DNA from: Actinomadura madurae
GTDB taxonomy: Bacteria > Actinomycetota > Actinomycetes > Streptosporangiales > Streptosporangiaceae
Direction of reading: 5' to 3'
Length of the DNA: 64,000 nucleotides
Assembly: GCF_900115095.1 (NCBI RefSeq)
Contig: NZ_FOVH01000012.1
Span: 265,338-329,337, forward strand
Shown here: piece by piece, positions 62,499 through 64,000 of the stretch
How the letters are laid out: each line of letters starts with the position of its first letter
Position numbering within the stretch: the first letter of the stretch is position 1
Notes under the pieces: generated by a model
Told to the model about the DNA's origin: nothing
Seen by the model: only the letters and a program-made list of their open reading frames with translations
Databases searched by the model: none
Program-made: the position numbers and the translations under genes

Positions 62499-63524
62499 AT
62501 GGAGGCTCTGGCCGTCCGGCTGTCGGGACTGGACTCGCACGCCGAGGGCGCGATCCGCGTCGTCGCCTTCTACGACACCTTGATGCGGCGGCGGGTGGAT
62601 CTCCCGGCGCTCGCGCGGGCCTCGGCGGGCCTGGCCGAGTGCGCGGCCGGCATCCGGATCCACGGGACGGGACAGGTCGTCCGTGCCGCGTCCGACGGCA
62701 CGCCGGTGCCCGGCCCGCCGCCGCACGCGTCCAGCTCGGCGCCCATCGTCCTCGATGAGGAGGAGATCGGCACGGTGTGGCTGGAGCGTCCCGGCCCGCC
62801 CGTCCCGCTGGACGAGGTCCTGCTGGACCGGCTCGCCATCGCCGCCGCGGCCGTCCTCGAACGGTACGGGCCCGCCCACACCACCATGGCCGACCCCGCA
62901 CTCGTCGAACTGGCGATCAGCGGCGGCGACCAGGCGGCCAGGGCTCGCGCGCTGCGCCTGCTGGGATTCGCCGCCCCCTCGCCGCTCCATGTCGCCGCCG
63001 TGCGGTCGGCGCTGCCCCTCGACCAGGTCGCCGGCCTGGTGTGCCCGTCCTGTCCGGTCAAGTCGGCGCCGCTCGACGGCGTGGGCGTCATCATGGCCGC
63101 CACCATCGACCCGTCCCGGTTCCCGCCGGACGTGCGAGCGGGCATCGGCGCCGGCGAGAGCCCCGACCGCTCCTGGCAACAGGCCCGTACCGCGCTCCGC
63201 TTCACGGCGCCCCTGCGCCCCGTCGTCCACCACGATGAGCTGGGCGCGATGGCGCTGCTCGCCGAGATCCCTCCGGACGCCTTGCGCGACAACTGCGACG
63301 TCGCCGCCATCGCCCGCCTGTCCGCCGAAGACTTGGAGACCCTGGACGCCTACTGCACCACCGGTTCGCTGCGCCGCGCCGCCGACGTCCTGCACCGGCA
63401 CCACAGCAGCGTCGCCCGCCGCCTCGACCAGATCGGCAGAACCCTGGCCGCCGACCTGACCGCCCCGACCGGCCTGACACGCGCCCGTCTCGCCCTGACC
63501 GCCTGGCACCTCCTGAACAACTGA
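62499..63524 (+). CDS. PucR/CdaR-type regulator with C-terminal HTH
   Basis: The 341-residue protein has an N-terminal helical and GAF-like part (VVFYD-like VVAFYDTLMRRRVDLP, IVLDEEEIGTVWLERPG), a middle region (ALRLLGFAAPSPLHVAAVRS) and the PucR C-terminal HTH: LETLDAYCTTGSLRRAADVL, HRHHSSVARRLDQIGRTLAA, LTRARLALTAWHLL. This domain binds DNA in regulators of purine, sugar-acid and related catabolism. Divergent from the esterase gene by 96 bases. ATG at 62499. Confidence 0.83.
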   Translation: MEALAVRLSGLDSHAEGAIRVVAFYDTLMRRRVDLPALARASAGLAECAAGIRIHGTGQVVRAASDGTPVPGPPPHASSSAPIVLDEEEIGTVWLERPGPPVPLDEVLLDRLAIAAAAVLERYGPAHTTMADPALVELAISGGDQAARARALRLLGFAAPSPLHVAAVRSALPLDQVAGLVCPSCPVKSAPLDGVGVIMAATIDPSRFPPDVRAGIGAGESPDRSWQQARTALRFTAPLRPVVHHDELGAMALLAEIPPDALRDNCDVAAIARLSAEDLETLDAYCTTGSLRRAADVLHRHHSSVARRLDQIGRTLAADLTAPTGLTRARLALTAWHLLNN

Positions 63525-63654
63525 CAAGCACCCTCCCGGTCGCCCCGCGACTGCGTCCGCCGGATGCTTCCTACTGAGGCCACTTCTCACAGACGCGGAC
63601 GTTCCCGAGTTGCTCACGGCCAGGAGGACACGGCGGCGCGATCGACCTGCCCTA

Positions 63655-64000
63655 AGACATCATCTCATTTGGTTTGGTGGCGGTAGCCTGCGGTCGTGGA
63701 AATGGTCGAGCGGCTGGTGCCAGAGGAGTTGTGGGAGCTGTTCCAGCGGGTGGTGCCGCCCGCTCCGACGCGGCCGCAGGGCGGTGGCCGGCGCCGGTAC
63801 GGGGATCGTGAGGTGCTGGCGGCGATCATCTTCGTGGCCACCACAGGTTGTACGTGGCAGCAGTTGCCGCCGGTGTTCGGGCCGTCGGGTCCTACCGCGC
63901 ACCGGCGCTTCACCGAGTGGACGGCGGCACGGGTGTGGGCCAAGCTGCACCGGTTGGTGCTGGACGAGCTGGGTGCGCGCGGTGAGCTGGACTGGTCGCG
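63655..64000 (+). mobile_element. Left end of an IS5-type insertion sequence (continues beyond the window)
   Basis: The transposase gene starts at 63696 and runs off the right edge. The 40 bases before it, from AGACATCATCTCATTTGG (63655-63672) on, are the probable left terminal inverted repeat; the right end is outside, so the repeat and target duplication cannot be verified. Composition is similar to the host, with slightly fewer G/C third positions. Confidence 0.65.
63696..64000 (+). CDS. IS5-family transposase, N-terminal part
   Basis: The 101 codons in the window read VEMVERLVPEELWELFQRVV, PPAPTRPQGGGRRRYGDREV, LAAIIFVATTGCTWQQLPPV, FGPSGPTAHRRFTEWTAARV and WAKLHRLVLDELGARGELDW. This is the DUF4096-like N-terminal domain of IS5-group transposases (in-x-TGCTW-x-x-LP and HRRF-x-x-W). 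The DDE catalytic part lies outside. Start GTG 63696, or ATG two codons later. These enzymes often come in two frames, so an overlapping second frame may follow. Confidence 0.85.
   Translation, partial: MEMVERLVPEELWELFQRVVPPAPTRPQGGGRRRYGDREVLAAIIFVATTGCTWQQLPPVFGPSGPTAHRRFTEWTAARVWAKLHRLVLDELGARGELDWS

Overview
The window is chromosomal DNA of a very GC-rich actinomycete. Sampled coding lines are about 65-75% GC and almost every codon ends in G or C. The gene families point to the Streptosporangiales and probably to a relative of Actinomadura (Thermomonosporaceae); this placement is inference. The markers are a DUF574 SAM-dependent methyltransferase, HATPase/XRE-DUF5753/DUF397 triplets, DUF6879 next to an NB-ARC-TPR ATPase, DUF6221, a SAM-IV riboswitch and a two-domain FKBP.

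Layout. 1-6.4 kb: the end of a TrmH-type RNA methyltransferase, three secreted or surface proteins, and a 1261-residue protein of four SseB-like modules, a long Pro-rich repeat linker and a unique C-terminal domain. A coupled small gene follows it, in the style of a polymorphic toxin and its immunity protein. 6.5-22.5 kb: mostly housekeeping and envelope genes: a class V aminotransferase under a SAM-IV riboswitch, a lipoprotein, a class A penicillin-binding protein, a two-domain FKBP, exonuclease III, four small-molecule or DUF574 methyltransferases and regulators, and a membrane-anchored PQQ beta-propeller. 22.5-25.1 kb: a tRNA-like cloverleaf with an abnormal T-loop directly before a 725-residue orphan protein, then type I hsdM-hsdS without hsdR. 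25-38 kb: a glycosyltransferase, a secreted lipase, metH under a SAH riboswitch, and a nitrogen-oxide module. That module holds a hemerythrin-DUF2249 protein divergent from an NnrS-like protein and a membrane-cupredoxin-NirK fusion, with a palindrome inside the promoter. 38-43 kb: a TetR regulator with two large palindromes, and a probable stress operon whose middle gene carries LEA-like 11-residue repeats.

44-63 kb is the accessory part. It holds a DarG-type macrodomain, a SNF2 helicase and giant Eco57I-type adenine methyltransferase pair (DrmD/DrmMI-like, without the rest of DISARM), an AbiEi-DUF559 nuclease gene bracketed by near-identical hairpins, and a compact locus in which a 42-residue hydrophilic peptide overlaps a PIMT-like methyltransferase by four bases. 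That last arrangement matches the imiditide class of RiPPs. It is followed by an XRE/DUF397 pair, a DUF6879-STAND-GNAT operon, a membrane protein, an esterase, a PucR-type regulator, and the left end of an IS5-type element cut by the window edge.

Two riboswitches sense the two sides of the methyl cycle: SAM-IV on the aminotransferase and SAH on methionine synthase. Most neighbouring genes in one direction overlap by 1-11 bases (ATGA or GTGA), so translational coupling is the main operon logic here. Starts were chosen by Shine-Dalgarno sequence, overlap and family length. Nothing was checked against a database.
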